From Elusimicrobia bacterium RIFCSPLOWO2_01_FULL_64_13 (GTDB lineage Bacteria; Elusimicrobiota; Elusimicrobia; 2-02-FULL-39-32), in the NCBI GenBank assembly GCA_001800095.1, contig MGUT01000038.1:350-7976 (forward strand): a DNA stretch of 7,627 nt. Reading direction: 5' to 3'. The position numbers were made by a program, and so were the translations under genes. This document shows positions 1 through 5,900 of the stretch, in pieces (the stretch's first letter is position 1; each line of letters starts with the position of its first letter). The notes beneath the pieces were generated by a model that did not search any database, was not told the DNA's origin, and saw nothing but the letters and a program-made list of their open reading frames with translations.

Positions 1-187
1 GCTCGGGATAAGAAAATACCACCACTCCGGCGATCGCCTCGTCCTCGTCAAAACATATGTCCGCGCCGGCTATCGTCCTTATGGGGCCGAAATCGTTTTC
101 CAGACGCACCCTCTTGGCGAGCTCCGCCTGTATCACCCGCGCCTCGGCGGGCAACGCGTCCCATCCGTGCAGTTCCTTAATCTCCAT
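1..187 (-). CDS. nfi: Endonuclease V, N-terminal part (runs off the left edge)
   Basis: Endonuclease V nicks DNA near deaminated bases, above all deoxyinosine, and begins their repair in the cytoplasm. Only the first 62 residues are in the window. They align by eye without gaps to the start of Thermotoga maritima endonuclease V as I remember it: an N-terminal LHxWD segment (residues 6-10), a helix ending in QAELAKRV (20-27), then IAGADICF (39-46). Asp43 falls on the first catalytic metal-binding aspartate, which is D43 in T. maritima too. The strand VVVFSYP near the edge also fits the fold. The ATG at 187 is chosen because it gives this full-length N-terminus; the reading overlaps the stop of the upstream nuclease gene by 11 bases, implying translational coupling. 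The remaining catalytic residues lie outside the window, so activity cannot be judged. The family call is confident. Confidence 0.9.
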   Translation of the reverse strand, partial: MEIKELHGWDALPAEARVIQAELAKRVRLENDFGPIRTIAGADICFDEDEAIAGVVVFSYPE

Positions 188-1358
188 TTCCCGGCTCTTT
201 GTCCAAAGCGCTATAGCGGATGGTGCGGACCACGGTCTTTTCCCCCAAACTCTCCAGGGCTTCCCGCACGTCCCTGTCCAAAGCCCTGTCCTTCAAAAGC
301 TTCTGCAAAGCCGCCGCGCTCACGCTGGAGACCTTCTCCAATAGTCCCGCCTCCTCCAATATCCTCTTCACCTCCCCGTCCTTCTCGCCGAAATCCCACT
401 TCTCTTTCGAATCGCAAGTCACGCGGAACCTGGTCCCGTCCGCCTTCCTGTAACCCTTCTCCCGGAAATACCTCTCGAGCTCGTCTTTGACGGGCTTGAG
501 TTCGTCGTCCAGGGCCCTGGCCTTCGCCTTCAGCTCGCCGTATTTGTCCACAAGGCAGGTGATGTCCACATTGCCGTAAGCCGTCTCGCACTTCTCCTCC
601 GGCGAGGCGTATTCGTCCCGCCAGGCGGGACAGCCCTTGAACCCTATCGCGGGATTCGGCTTCCTGTAGTCGCACCAGCGGCACTTGTCGTCGTCCGGGT
701 CGGGCTCGAATGCCTGGTCCGTGAGGCCCCGCGCCACGGCCGCCACGCGGTCCCTCACGCCTTCCTCGAACCCTTCGGAATAACCGCCTACGGTGAAAGG
801 CGTGTTGGACGGCAGGTGATAGAGCGTGAGAGACGCCGCCTCCAGGCCCAGGGACTCCCGGCAGGCGTATTGATAGAGAGCGAGCTGGGGATCGCTCTTC
901 ATGCGGCCCAGATCGAACGCCTTGCCCGTCTTGTAGTCTATGATGTGGATCTTGCCGTCGGGAAGCTTGTCTATGCGGTCGATGTAGCCCGTGACGGGAA
1001 CGCCTTCGATCTGGAGGCGGAAATTGTACTCGCAGAAAAGAGGCGGGCGGAACTTGGGGACTTCCGTGCGGTAGAACTCCCTTATGATCCTTTCCCCCTC
1101 GGCCAGGTAGCGCGCCTCCATGTCCTTGTCCTTGTAGCCCTCCGGGAGCCACTTCTTCCTGTAAACGTCGAGGACCTGGTCCAGGGAGGGAGGAGGCGGG
1201 AGCTTGACGCCGTAGAGGAACTCGAGGGCGGAATGGACGCTCTTGCCGAAAGAGAAGAAATGCCTGGGCTCCTCCGGGAGCTTGTCCATGTACTTGTACC
1301 TGTACTTCAAAGGGCATTCGAGGTAGAGGGATATGGACGAATGGGAAAGCGCCCTCAT
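177..1358 (-). CDS. PD-(D/E)XK nuclease (RecB/Cas4-type) with probable Fe-S cluster
   Basis: A 393-residue cytoplasmic protein of the PD-(D/E)XK nuclease superfamily, RecB/Cas4-like branch. Core signs in order: N-terminal SxSSISLYLECPLKYRYKY-like motif with Cys15; His42 in the FGKSVHSALE helix; catalytic Asp127 or Asp130 in GYIDRID; Asp141 and Lys143 in IIDYKTGK; and the QxxxY motif (Gln158, Tyr162). Cys226, Cys229 and Cys243 follow, so Cys15 plus this trio matches the split four-cysteine arrangement that holds a 4Fe-4S cluster in Cas4 and AddB. Residues about 265-393 form an extension with a charged helical, possibly coiled-coil part (270-300) and a C-terminal region I cannot assign. No helicase or CRISPR gene is adjacent, so this looks like a stand-alone exonuclease or end-processing enzyme; its substrate is unknown. 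Its ATG overlaps the lipoprotein stop (ATGA), and its own stop lies inside the start of endonuclease V. Confidence 0.88.
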   Translation of the reverse strand: MRALSHSSISLYLECPLKYRYKYMDKLPEEPRHFFSFGKSVHSALEFLYGVKLPPPPSLDQVLDVYRKKWLPEGYKDKDMEARYLAEGERIIREFYRTEVPKFRPPLFCEYNFRLQIEGVPVTGYIDRIDKLPDGKIHIIDYKTGKAFDLGRMKSDPQLALYQYACRESLGLEAASLTLYHLPSNTPFTVGGYSEGFEEGVRDRVAAVARGLTDQAFEPDPDDDKCRWCDYRKPNPAIGFKGCPAWRDEYASPEEKCETAYGNVDITCLVDKYGELKAKARALDDELKPVKDELERYFREKGYRKADGTRFRVTCDSKEKWDFGEKDGEVKRILEEAGLLEKVSSVSAAALQKLLKDRALDRDVREALESLGEKTVVRTIRYSALDKEPGNGD

Positions 1359-2248
1359 TGCCCGCCCCCGAACACCCTCGAGAAGAATCCCGCCAGGCCC
1401 CGCTCGGGCTTCTCCTCCCGGACCAGGGGCTCCGCCGAGAGTATCTCCAATATGCGGTTCTCGCCCCGGGCCGTCTCGACGGCCGTCAGGATGTGCCCGT
1501 CGAAAGGAGCGAAATAATACGCCCTCCAGGACCCGGTCTGGCCGGAGGGTTTCTCCAAGATCTTGAGGCAGTCCTGGTAGGTCTTCCCCCCCACTCCCAC
1601 GGCCATGGCCGTCTCCGCCACTTTGAAAGCGGCCTTCTTCCCGTTCCGGACGGATTCCCAGGCGTCTCCCTTCACGGGAGGGTAGCGGATCAGAACGCAG
1701 GGCTCGGAGCCGGACCCGCTCCTTTCGCGCAGCTCGCCGTCCAGCTTCTCGTAATAGACGGTGGTCTTGCTGACCAATGAGTTCCCCGCGAAAATACTGC
1801 GCTCCACCTTGATGCGGCTGGGGTCCTCGTCGTCGGGCGAGAGGACGTCCACCATCTTCATGTTCGTGCCGCGCGTCTGGGAATCGCCGTAGGTCCTCTT
1901 CTGCGGCGGGTCGAAGGAGAAGTAATCGGGGGAGTTCATGGCGGCCTCTCTAGCGGCGGCGGACCAGGGGCTTTCGGGATGGAGCTCGATGACCTGCGCG
2001 AATATGGCCCGCGCGCGGGCGTAGTCCCTTATGACGGCGCGGTAGATCTCCCCCACGCGGAAAAGCGCCTCGGCCGAGTCCGGGTCCTTGGGGTTTTCCC
2101 TGGCGAAGTCCTGGTACTGGCTTATGGCGGTGGAATAGCGGCCCAGGCGTTCGGATCTCCTGGCTTCGTCCAGGTCGCTGGGATTGCCGCAGGCCTGGAT
2201 GAGGGCCAGGGCGAAGACCAGAGCGGCGTATGGGATTCTAGGAGCCAT
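1355..2248 (-). CDS. TPR-containing lipoprotein of unknown function
   Basis: A 297-residue predicted lipoprotein. The N-terminus has a short basic start, a hydrophobic stretch (about 7-19) and a lipobox-like IQA-Cys20, so Cys20 is the likely lipidated residue; Gln at -2 is unusual but tolerable. Residues about 28-105 are helical tetratricopeptide-type repeats, with the spacing SERLGRYSTAISQYQDF and then a second repeat ending VIELHPESPW, similar to BamD/YfiO-type tol-pal or outer-membrane assembly lipoproteins. Residues about 110-280 are a separate beta-rich domain with GDAWES, KTYQDCLKI and a later YYFAPFDG. This recalls a group of secreted domains that carry a conserved Cys-Leu-Lys and a YYAP-like motif, but I cannot name it. 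The start overlaps the end of the small basic gene by 11 bases, and the stop overlaps the nuclease start by four. It lacks an obvious strong ribosome binding site, so it probably depends on coupling. Confidence 0.85.
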   Translation of the reverse strand: MAPRIPYAALVFALALIQACGNPSDLDEARRSERLGRYSTAISQYQDFARENPKDPDSAEALFRVGEIYRAVIRDYARARAIFAQVIELHPESPWSAAAREAAMNSPDYFSFDPPQKRTYGDSQTRGTNMKMVDVLSPDDEDPSRIKVERSIFAGNSLVSKTTVYYEKLDGELRERSGSGSEPCVLIRYPPVKGDAWESVRNGKKAAFKVAETAMAVGVGGKTYQDCLKILEKPSGQTGSWRAYYFAPFDGHILTAVETARGENRILEILSAEPLVREEKPERGLAGFFSRVFGGGQ

Positions 2249-2399
2249 TGCCGTCGGGGGGTTCGAGGAGGTTCTTGCGGAGGTCGGACTTGGACTTGGG
2301 GCGGCGGTAGGCCTTGGCGCTTTCCTTCACGCGGGACCTGGGGTTCAGCTTCCAGGACCTGCGGACTTTAATCGGTTTGGGCTTCCTTTTTTTGGGCAT
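2238..2399 (-). CDS. Small very basic protein, 53 residues, unknown function
   Basis: This frame encodes 53 residues starting MPKKRKPKPIKVRRSWKLNP. About 19 residues are Lys or Arg against four acidic ones, with one Trp (16) and one Tyr (31); there is no membrane segment and no cysteine. The middle pattern, Arg-Arg-x-Trp-x-x-Asn-Pro-x-x-Arg-Val-Lys followed by Lys-Ala-Tyr-Arg-Arg, resembles short basic proteins of unknown function I recall from several bacterial genomes, usually with a Trp...NP...RVK...Y.R core. Nucleic-acid or ribosome binding is plausible from charge alone. The start is supported by an AGGA eight bases upstream of the ATG (minus-strand TTAGGATTAAAAATG), the best ribosome binding site in this cluster. 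It overlaps the VanZ-like frame by 32 bases and the lipoprotein by 11, in different frames. That it is a gene and not chance rests on the site, the packing and the motif. Confidence 0.68.
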   Translation of the reverse strand: MPKKRKPKPIKVRRSWKLNPRSRVKESAKAYRRPKSKSDLRKNLLEPPDGNGS

Positions 2400-2763
2400 T
2401 TTTAATCCTAAGGTGGAGAAACGCCCCTGCCAGGGAGCCGACGCAGTCCACGAACACGTCGGCGGAAGAACCGCTCCTTCCGAAAACGAACGTCTGGTGC
2501 CACTCGTCGGAGGCCGCGTAGAGGACCGTGAAAAGGAATCCCGCCAAAAACCCGCGCGAGCGGAACGGCCCGGGCGCCGTCTCCAAAGCCCTTAATGTCA
2601 GGATGTTCAGAACGGCGTACTCGAAAAGATGCGCCGCCTTCCTGACGCCGAACTCAAAGAGTCCTTTCCACGTCTCGAAATCCGGCTCCAGGCCTCTATA
2701 GTTGGGCAGGGCGGAGAAGGCGTATATGGCCCCGCACCAGAGGGCGACCGCCGCCCAGCGGCG
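2368..2763 (-). CDS. VanZ-like integral membrane protein; start codon not identifiable
   Basis: About 131 residues of a VanZ-family membrane protein. Hydrophobic segments include WAAVALWCGAIYAFSALP near the start, FEYAVLNILTLRAL in the middle and GFLAGFLFTVLYA. The family signature follows: SDEWHQTFVFGRSGS, then ADVFVDCVGSLAGA. The upstream KAAHLFEYA also fits. VanZ itself gives low-level teicoplanin resistance; most relatives have no assigned role, so resistance should not be assumed. The reading begins just after the pgi stop, but no ATG, GTG or TTG exists in frame between the pgi coding region and the first membrane span; the first is a TTG at 2586, which would remove two spans. A GTG at 2774 would suit perfectly if one base were added in the GCCGCCGC run near 2760. 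The end given here (2763) is therefore only the beginning of recognisable homology. It ends 32 bases inside the small basic gene. Confidence 0.75.
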   Translation of the reverse strand, partial: RRWAAVALWCGAIYAFSALPNYRGLEPDFETWKGLFEFGVRKAAHLFEYAVLNILTLRALETAPGPFRSRGFLAGFLFTVLYAASDEWHQTFVFGRSGSSADVFVDCVGSLAGAFLHLRIKNAQKKEAQTD

Positions 2764-2764
2764 G

Positions 2765-4120
2765 CTAGAGCCACTTGCGAAAACTTTTGAGGTGATGCCC
2801 GAACCCCTTCCGGCCCATGAGGGCGTAGGTGAGGAGCTTGCCCTGCTCCACGCCCGGCTGGTCGAAAGCGTTGATGTCCATGAGCTCGCCCATGATCGCC
2901 GTCGAAAGCTCGAGCATGAAGATCAGCTCCCCCACGGATTCCTCCGTGACCTTGGGAAGGGTGATGGCCAGGTTCGGCCTGCCTTGGGACGAGAGGGCCG
3001 CTATCGTGGCCCGTTCCTCGGCCTTGAAGAGGCGCGCGAGGGACTTGCCGCCGAGATAATGGCCGTCCCGCGCGGGAATCGCGACGTCGCCGCCGAAATC
3101 CTTCACGGAGAGGAACGTGATGACCTTGTCGTGGGGCCCTTCCATGTAGAGCTGGACCTGGGAATGCTGGTCCGTGACTCCCAGCGCTTTCACGGGCGTG
3201 GGACCGGCGAACACCTGTCCGCCCTTCCTGTCGAGCTTCTTCCCCAGGGATTCCGCCCAGAGCTGGCGGAACCAGTCCGCCATGTCCCGGAGTTGGTGCG
3301 AGTAGGGCATCATCACGTGGATGGGAGAACCCTTCTTCATGTAGATGTGGTGGACAAGAGCGTAAAGCGAGGCGGGGTCCTTGAGGACGGGAGAAGTCCG
3401 GCATCGTTCGGCCATGGTCCTGGCCCCGCGCAAGAGCTCTTTGACGGAGATGCCCGTGGCGGCGGCGGAAAGGAGACCCACGGGAGAAAGGACCGAGAAC
3501 CTCCCGCCGACGTTGGCGGGAATGTCGAACGCGGGAATCCCTTCCCTGCGGGACACTTCCCGCAAGTAGCCCTTCTCCGGATCGGTGGTGAACACGATCT
3601 GCTTCTTCGCCGCGTCCTTTCCCGCTTTCCTCTCCAGCTCGCGCCGGAGTATGAAATAGTTGGCCAGGCACTCGGCCGTGGTGCCGGACTTGGACACCAC
3701 GTTGAAGACGGTCTTTTTAACGTCGAGGGCGTCGAGCAGGCCGCGGATGAGATTGGGGTCCACGTTGTCCGGCACGAAGAGCCGCAGTCCCCCGCGCCTC
3801 TCCTTGGCGGAAAGCAGGTTCCAGTTGGGGTGCCGCAGGGCGGACTGGAGGGCGATGTTGCCCAGGGCCGAGCCGCCTATGCCTATCACGACGAAATTGT
3901 CGTACCTGCCTTTCCACTCGCGCGCCGCGGCTTCCATCCTGCCGGCCTCTCCCTCATTGTAAGGCAGTTCGAAGAACCCGAGACGGCCGGATTTCCTCCG
4001 GCTTTCAAGGGATCCCCTGGCGGACTCGAGATTGGAGCGGTATTTGCCGATCTCCGCGGGAGCGATCCCCCGGCTTCCTATGCGGCTTCGGAGACAGTTC
4101 TGGATGGAGAGAGAGAGCAT
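2765..4120 (-). CDS. pgi: Glucose-6-phosphate isomerase
   Basis: Interconverts glucose 6-phosphate and fructose 6-phosphate in the cytoplasm, serving glycolysis, gluconeogenesis and precursor supply for cell-wall sugars. The 451-residue length suits the shorter bacterial form. Motifs in order: GIGGSALGN (80-88), the phosphate-binding SKSGTT (143-148), GGRFSVLSPVGLL (205-217), the base Glu290 in WAESLGK, His319 in VTDQHSQ, and Lys428 in the closing DQPGVEQGK signature. All expected catalytic residues are present, so it should be active. The ATG at 4120 is preceded by a fair ribosome binding site (AGAAAGGA about 11 bases upstream). It heads the downstream six-gene run; its TAG lies immediately before the VanZ-like frame, which opens in the +1 frame relative to it. 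Its own leader contains two alternative hairpins. There is no sign of truncation or transfer. Confidence 0.97.
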   Translation of the reverse strand: MLSLSIQNCLRSRIGSRGIAPAEIGKYRSNLESARGSLESRRKSGRLGFFELPYNEGEAGRMEAAAREWKGRYDNFVVIGIGGSALGNIALQSALRHPNWNLLSAKERRGGLRLFVPDNVDPNLIRGLLDALDVKKTVFNVVSKSGTTAECLANYFILRRELERKAGKDAAKKQIVFTTDPEKGYLREVSRREGIPAFDIPANVGGRFSVLSPVGLLSAAATGISVKELLRGARTMAERCRTSPVLKDPASLYALVHHIYMKKGSPIHVMMPYSHQLRDMADWFRQLWAESLGKKLDRKGGQVFAGPTPVKALGVTDQHSQVQLYMEGPHDKVITFLSVKDFGGDVAIPARDGHYLGGKSLARLFKAEERATIAALSSQGRPNLAITLPKVTEESVGELIFMLELSTAIMGELMDINAFDQPGVEQGKLLTYALMGRKGFGHHLKSFRKWL

Positions 4121-4225
4121 TTTATCGTTTGATCCTTTCTGATGAGCCGATTTTTCCTCCCCCTTGATGGGGGAGGATCAAGGTGGGAAGGGACCTGAAT
4201 TTACCTTCCGGCCAGGGGTAAGATT
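4121..4225 (-). promoter_or_regulatory. Intergenic leader of pgi with alternative hairpins
   Basis: The gap between the LysM stop and the pgi start holds no gene I can support. On the minus strand it runs through a pyrimidine-rich stretch, a palindromic repeat (see separate entry), an A/T-rich segment and the pgi ribosome binding site AGAAAGGA. I see no convincing -35/-10 pair, so either pgi is read through from the LysM gene or its promoter is weak or unusual. Confidence 0.4.
4155..4183. repeat. Overlapping palindromes, two mutually exclusive stems
   Basis: Two perfect inverted repeats share bases. Stem A pairs TCCTCCCCC (4155-4163) with GGGGGAGGA (4169-4177) around a five-base loop TTGAT. 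Stem B pairs CCTTGAT (4162-4168) with ATCAAGG (4177-4183) around an eight-base loop. Because the arms overlap, only one can form at once. Stem A is followed on the minus strand by AAAAA, not a T-run, so it is not a standard terminator for that strand; on the plus strand the T-run precedes it. The sequence resembles dispersed palindromic intergenic repeats (REP/MITE-like) of the CCCCCTTGATGGGGG kind that I recall from several uncultured bacterial genomes; copy number elsewhere in the genome is needed to confirm. Confidence 0.7.
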
Positions 4226-4735
4226 CTAAAGTCCGCCGGCGCTCTTGGAAGAGGCCTTGCGGGTCCGTCCTAAAATAGCCCGCTTGCGGCTCTCGTCCGT
4301 CTTGGGCCAGGCGTAATTGTCCGGCTTGTCCAGGGGGATCACGAGGGCCTGCCCGGACACGATCCTGTCGAAATCAAAGACTTGGCTGTCGTTGGCCTTC
4401 CAGATGTCGTACCAGCGGTGTCCCTGGCCGAAATGCTCCATCCTCTTGGCGATGCTCCAAAGCGTGTCTCCCCTCCGGACGATGTAGGTCAGGACTCCGG
4501 AGGCCGCCTCCCTGATCGGAGAGGCGGCGGGGGCCTTCGCCTCGGGCTCGGCGGGAGGCGGCGCGGCCTTGCGCAGCTCGATCTGGGCACTCTCGAGCTC
4601 GGCCTTCTGCAGCTCCAGCCGGGCCTCTTCCTTGCGGAGCTCGTCCCGCTTGACCTTCATGAAGTAATAGCCGTAGACCGACGCGGCGATGAGGATAAGC
4701 AGAGTGATCACGTGGAGCTTGTTCAGGCGTACCAT
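4226..4735 (-). CDS. Single-span LysM domain protein
   Basis: A 169-residue protein likely to bind peptidoglycan. Residues 7-26 form one membrane span after a short basic N-terminus, giving a probable N-in topology with the rest outside the cytoplasm. Residues about 27-57 are a charged Glu/Lys/Arg helix, likely a short coiled coil; 58-75 are a Pro/Ala linker; 83-134 are a LysM domain beginning YIVRRGDTLWSIAKR, with WYDIWKAND in the middle and closing SGQALVIP. The last 35 residues are basic and Ser-rich. The ATG at 4735 is chosen over upstream in-frame codons because it directly begins the membrane anchor, lies two bases after the stop of the preceding gene, and follows a purine-rich AAGGAGAGGGGG ribosome binding region. 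The close pairing with the zinc-ribbon membrane protein suggests joint expression, possibly a shared envelope role; there is no direct evidence for the role itself. Confidence 0.87.
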   Translation of the reverse strand: MVRLNKLHVITLLILIAASVYGYYFMKVKRDELRKEEARLELQKAELESAQIELRKAAPPPAEPEAKAPAASPIREAASGVLTYIVRRGDTLWSIAKRMEHFGQGHRWYDIWKANDSQVFDFDRIVSGQALVIPLDKPDNYAWPKTDESRKRAILGRTRKASSKSAGGL

Positions 4736-4737
4736 GT

Positions 4738-5859
4738 TTACCCCCTCTCCTTGAGCTTCTCGGATATCTGCATGCCCATGAGGATGGCGTCGGAAACGGA
4801 CCTGAAAACGATGGCCAGCATGTAAACGATGAGCGCCACAAGCAGCGACCCGAACACGGCGAACATGACGTTCTCTATCAGGAAGCTCAAGAACACCACC
4901 ACCGAGGTCACCACCCCGAAAGTGCCCGCGAGCCAGGACAGGTAATCGAAGGCGTTGGCCAGCCGCTCGAGGCCCCTGTAGGGGGTCACGCGCATCTGGT
5001 CCCGGGAAGCCGCCACCTGGAGGGCCGCGCCGCAATGGGCGCAGTACCAGGCGGAAAGCTCGTTCTCTCCGTGGCAGCGGTCGCAGACCTTCTTCGTGCC
5101 GCTGCCGAGCTGGCGGCGACGGAAAATGTAGAGCTTCTCGCTCAACCCCATGAAGAACCAGGCGTTGACCGCCACGATGCCGCCGGCCGCGCCCTCGATG
5201 AGGCGCCCCGCGATCCAGGACATCCCCTCAAAGCTCCGCACCTCCATGAGCATGGCGCCGTACATCTGCGAGCCGATGCCGCCCCCCACCACCCCGCCCA
5301 GCATCCCGCACAGGAATCCCGCCAGGATCTTCCTGCCCGTGGCCTCGAGGAGGCCGCTCGTCATGCCCACGAGGCAGCCCACCACTCCCCACGCGGCCGC
5401 CATGGCCAGGGAATAGGAGTAGAGCTGGCCGGAGAATATCCTCTCGAAAAGGGGATGGCTCAACCCGCCCAGGATGCCGCCGAGAGCGCCCAGGGCCCCG
5501 CCCAGGAACACCTTGTAGGTGGACTGCTCGATCATGCCGCCGACCGTGCCGATGAAGGCCCCGGCGATGGCCGTGGAAAGGACGGTGTTTCCGGGGAAAA
5601 GGTTGAGCATGTGGACGAAGGGGTCGGTGGCGGCGGAATCGAATTTCAGGGTGCGGGACACGGCGATGGCCAGGACCCAGCCGGTGCCCCCGGCGAAGAA
5701 CCCGCCCAGGGCGCGCCGGCCTATCCAGCCGAGGTTATTGATGATCCGGGACACGGCCAGACTGCGCGGCGTGATGGCCACGCCGCAATGGGTGCAGTGC
5801 TTGACCGCTTCCGCCAGACGGCGGCCGCAGGCGGGACAGGTAACGCCGGTCGTGCTCAT
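4738..5859 (-). CDS. Membrane protein with two zinc ribbons and glycine-zipper repeats
   Basis: A 373-residue protein whose family I cannot name. Cytoplasmic-type zinc ribbon 1 is Cys8-x2-Cys11 with Cys22-x2-Cys25; zinc ribbon 2 is Cys259-x2-Cys262 with Cys273-x2-Cys276. Between them (about 48-240) lie Gly-rich hydrophobic helices with GxxxG spacing, including an apparent internal duplication: about 97-138 and 155-200 share the order G-x3-G-x3-G, an acidic residue, Lys, then GG-x-LGG-x2-GG. After ribbon 2 come two ordinary membrane spans (about 308-326 and 332-352) and an amphipathic tail. I recall similar Gly-rich membrane regions in bacterial proteins joined to FHA or zinc-ribbon domains, possibly signalling or stress related, but that is recollection. 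The ATG at 5859 places ribbon 1 at the extreme N-terminus. Shine-Dalgarno support is weak, while a promoter-like -10 ends 12 bases upstream, so a very short leader is possible. Confidence 0.85.
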   Translation of the reverse strand: MSTTGVTCPACGRRLAEAVKHCTHCGVAITPRSLAVSRIINNLGWIGRRALGGFFAGGTGWVLAIAVSRTLKFDSAATDPFVHMLNLFPGNTVLSTAIAGAFIGTVGGMIEQSTYKVFLGGALGALGGILGGLSHPLFERIFSGQLYSYSLAMAAAWGVVGCLVGMTSGLLEATGRKILAGFLCGMLGGVVGGGIGSQMYGAMLMEVRSFEGMSWIAGRLIEGAAGGIVAVNAWFFMGLSEKLYIFRRRQLGSGTKKVCDRCHGENELSAWYCAHCGAALQVAASRDQMRVTPYRGLERLANAFDYLSWLAGTFGVVTSVVVFLSFLIENVMFAVFGSLLVALIVYMLAIVFRSVSDAILMGMQISEKLKERG

Positions 5860-5871
5860 GCTCGGTTTTCC

Positions 5872-5900
5872 ACTATATCAAAATCCCCCCTGATTTACAA
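5872..5900 (-). promoter_or_regulatory. Candidate promoter of the zinc-ribbon/LysM pair
   Basis: On the minus strand, a -35-like TTGTAA (5900-5895) and a -10-like TATAGT (5877-5872) are separated by 17 bases, with TGA directly before the -10 giving an extended -10 form. The -10 ends 12 bases before the ATG of the zinc-ribbon gene, so transcription would begin only about five or six bases upstream. The -35 lies inside the palindrome that follows the dehydrogenase stop. This is a consensus match by eye; transcription start mapping is needed. Confidence 0.42.

Noticed and set aside
177..1358. Nuclease as Cas4 of a CRISPR-Cas system
   Set aside because: It has Cas4-like catalytic and cysteine motifs, but no repeat array or other cas gene is visible, and it is about twice the usual Cas4 length with a different C-terminus.
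2368..2774. VanZ-like gene as a glycopeptide resistance determinant
   Set aside because: No vanHAX-type genes are nearby, and most VanZ-family proteins have no link to resistance.
2702..4132. Long plus-strand open frame (476 codons) antisense to pgi
   Set aside because: The minus-strand protein has every catalytic motif of glucose-6-phosphate isomerase. The antisense translation has no recognisable domain and is a by-product of G/C-rich codon use.
4155..4177. Stem A as an intrinsic terminator for the LysM transcript
   Set aside because: On the minus strand the stem is followed by AAAAATCGG, not a T-run, so the standard termination signal is absent.
4226..5035. LysM protein extended upstream to 5035
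   Set aside because: The extra 100 residues overlap the zinc-ribbon gene and are low-complexity shadow sequence. The ATG at 4735 opens directly into a membrane anchor and has a ribosome binding site.
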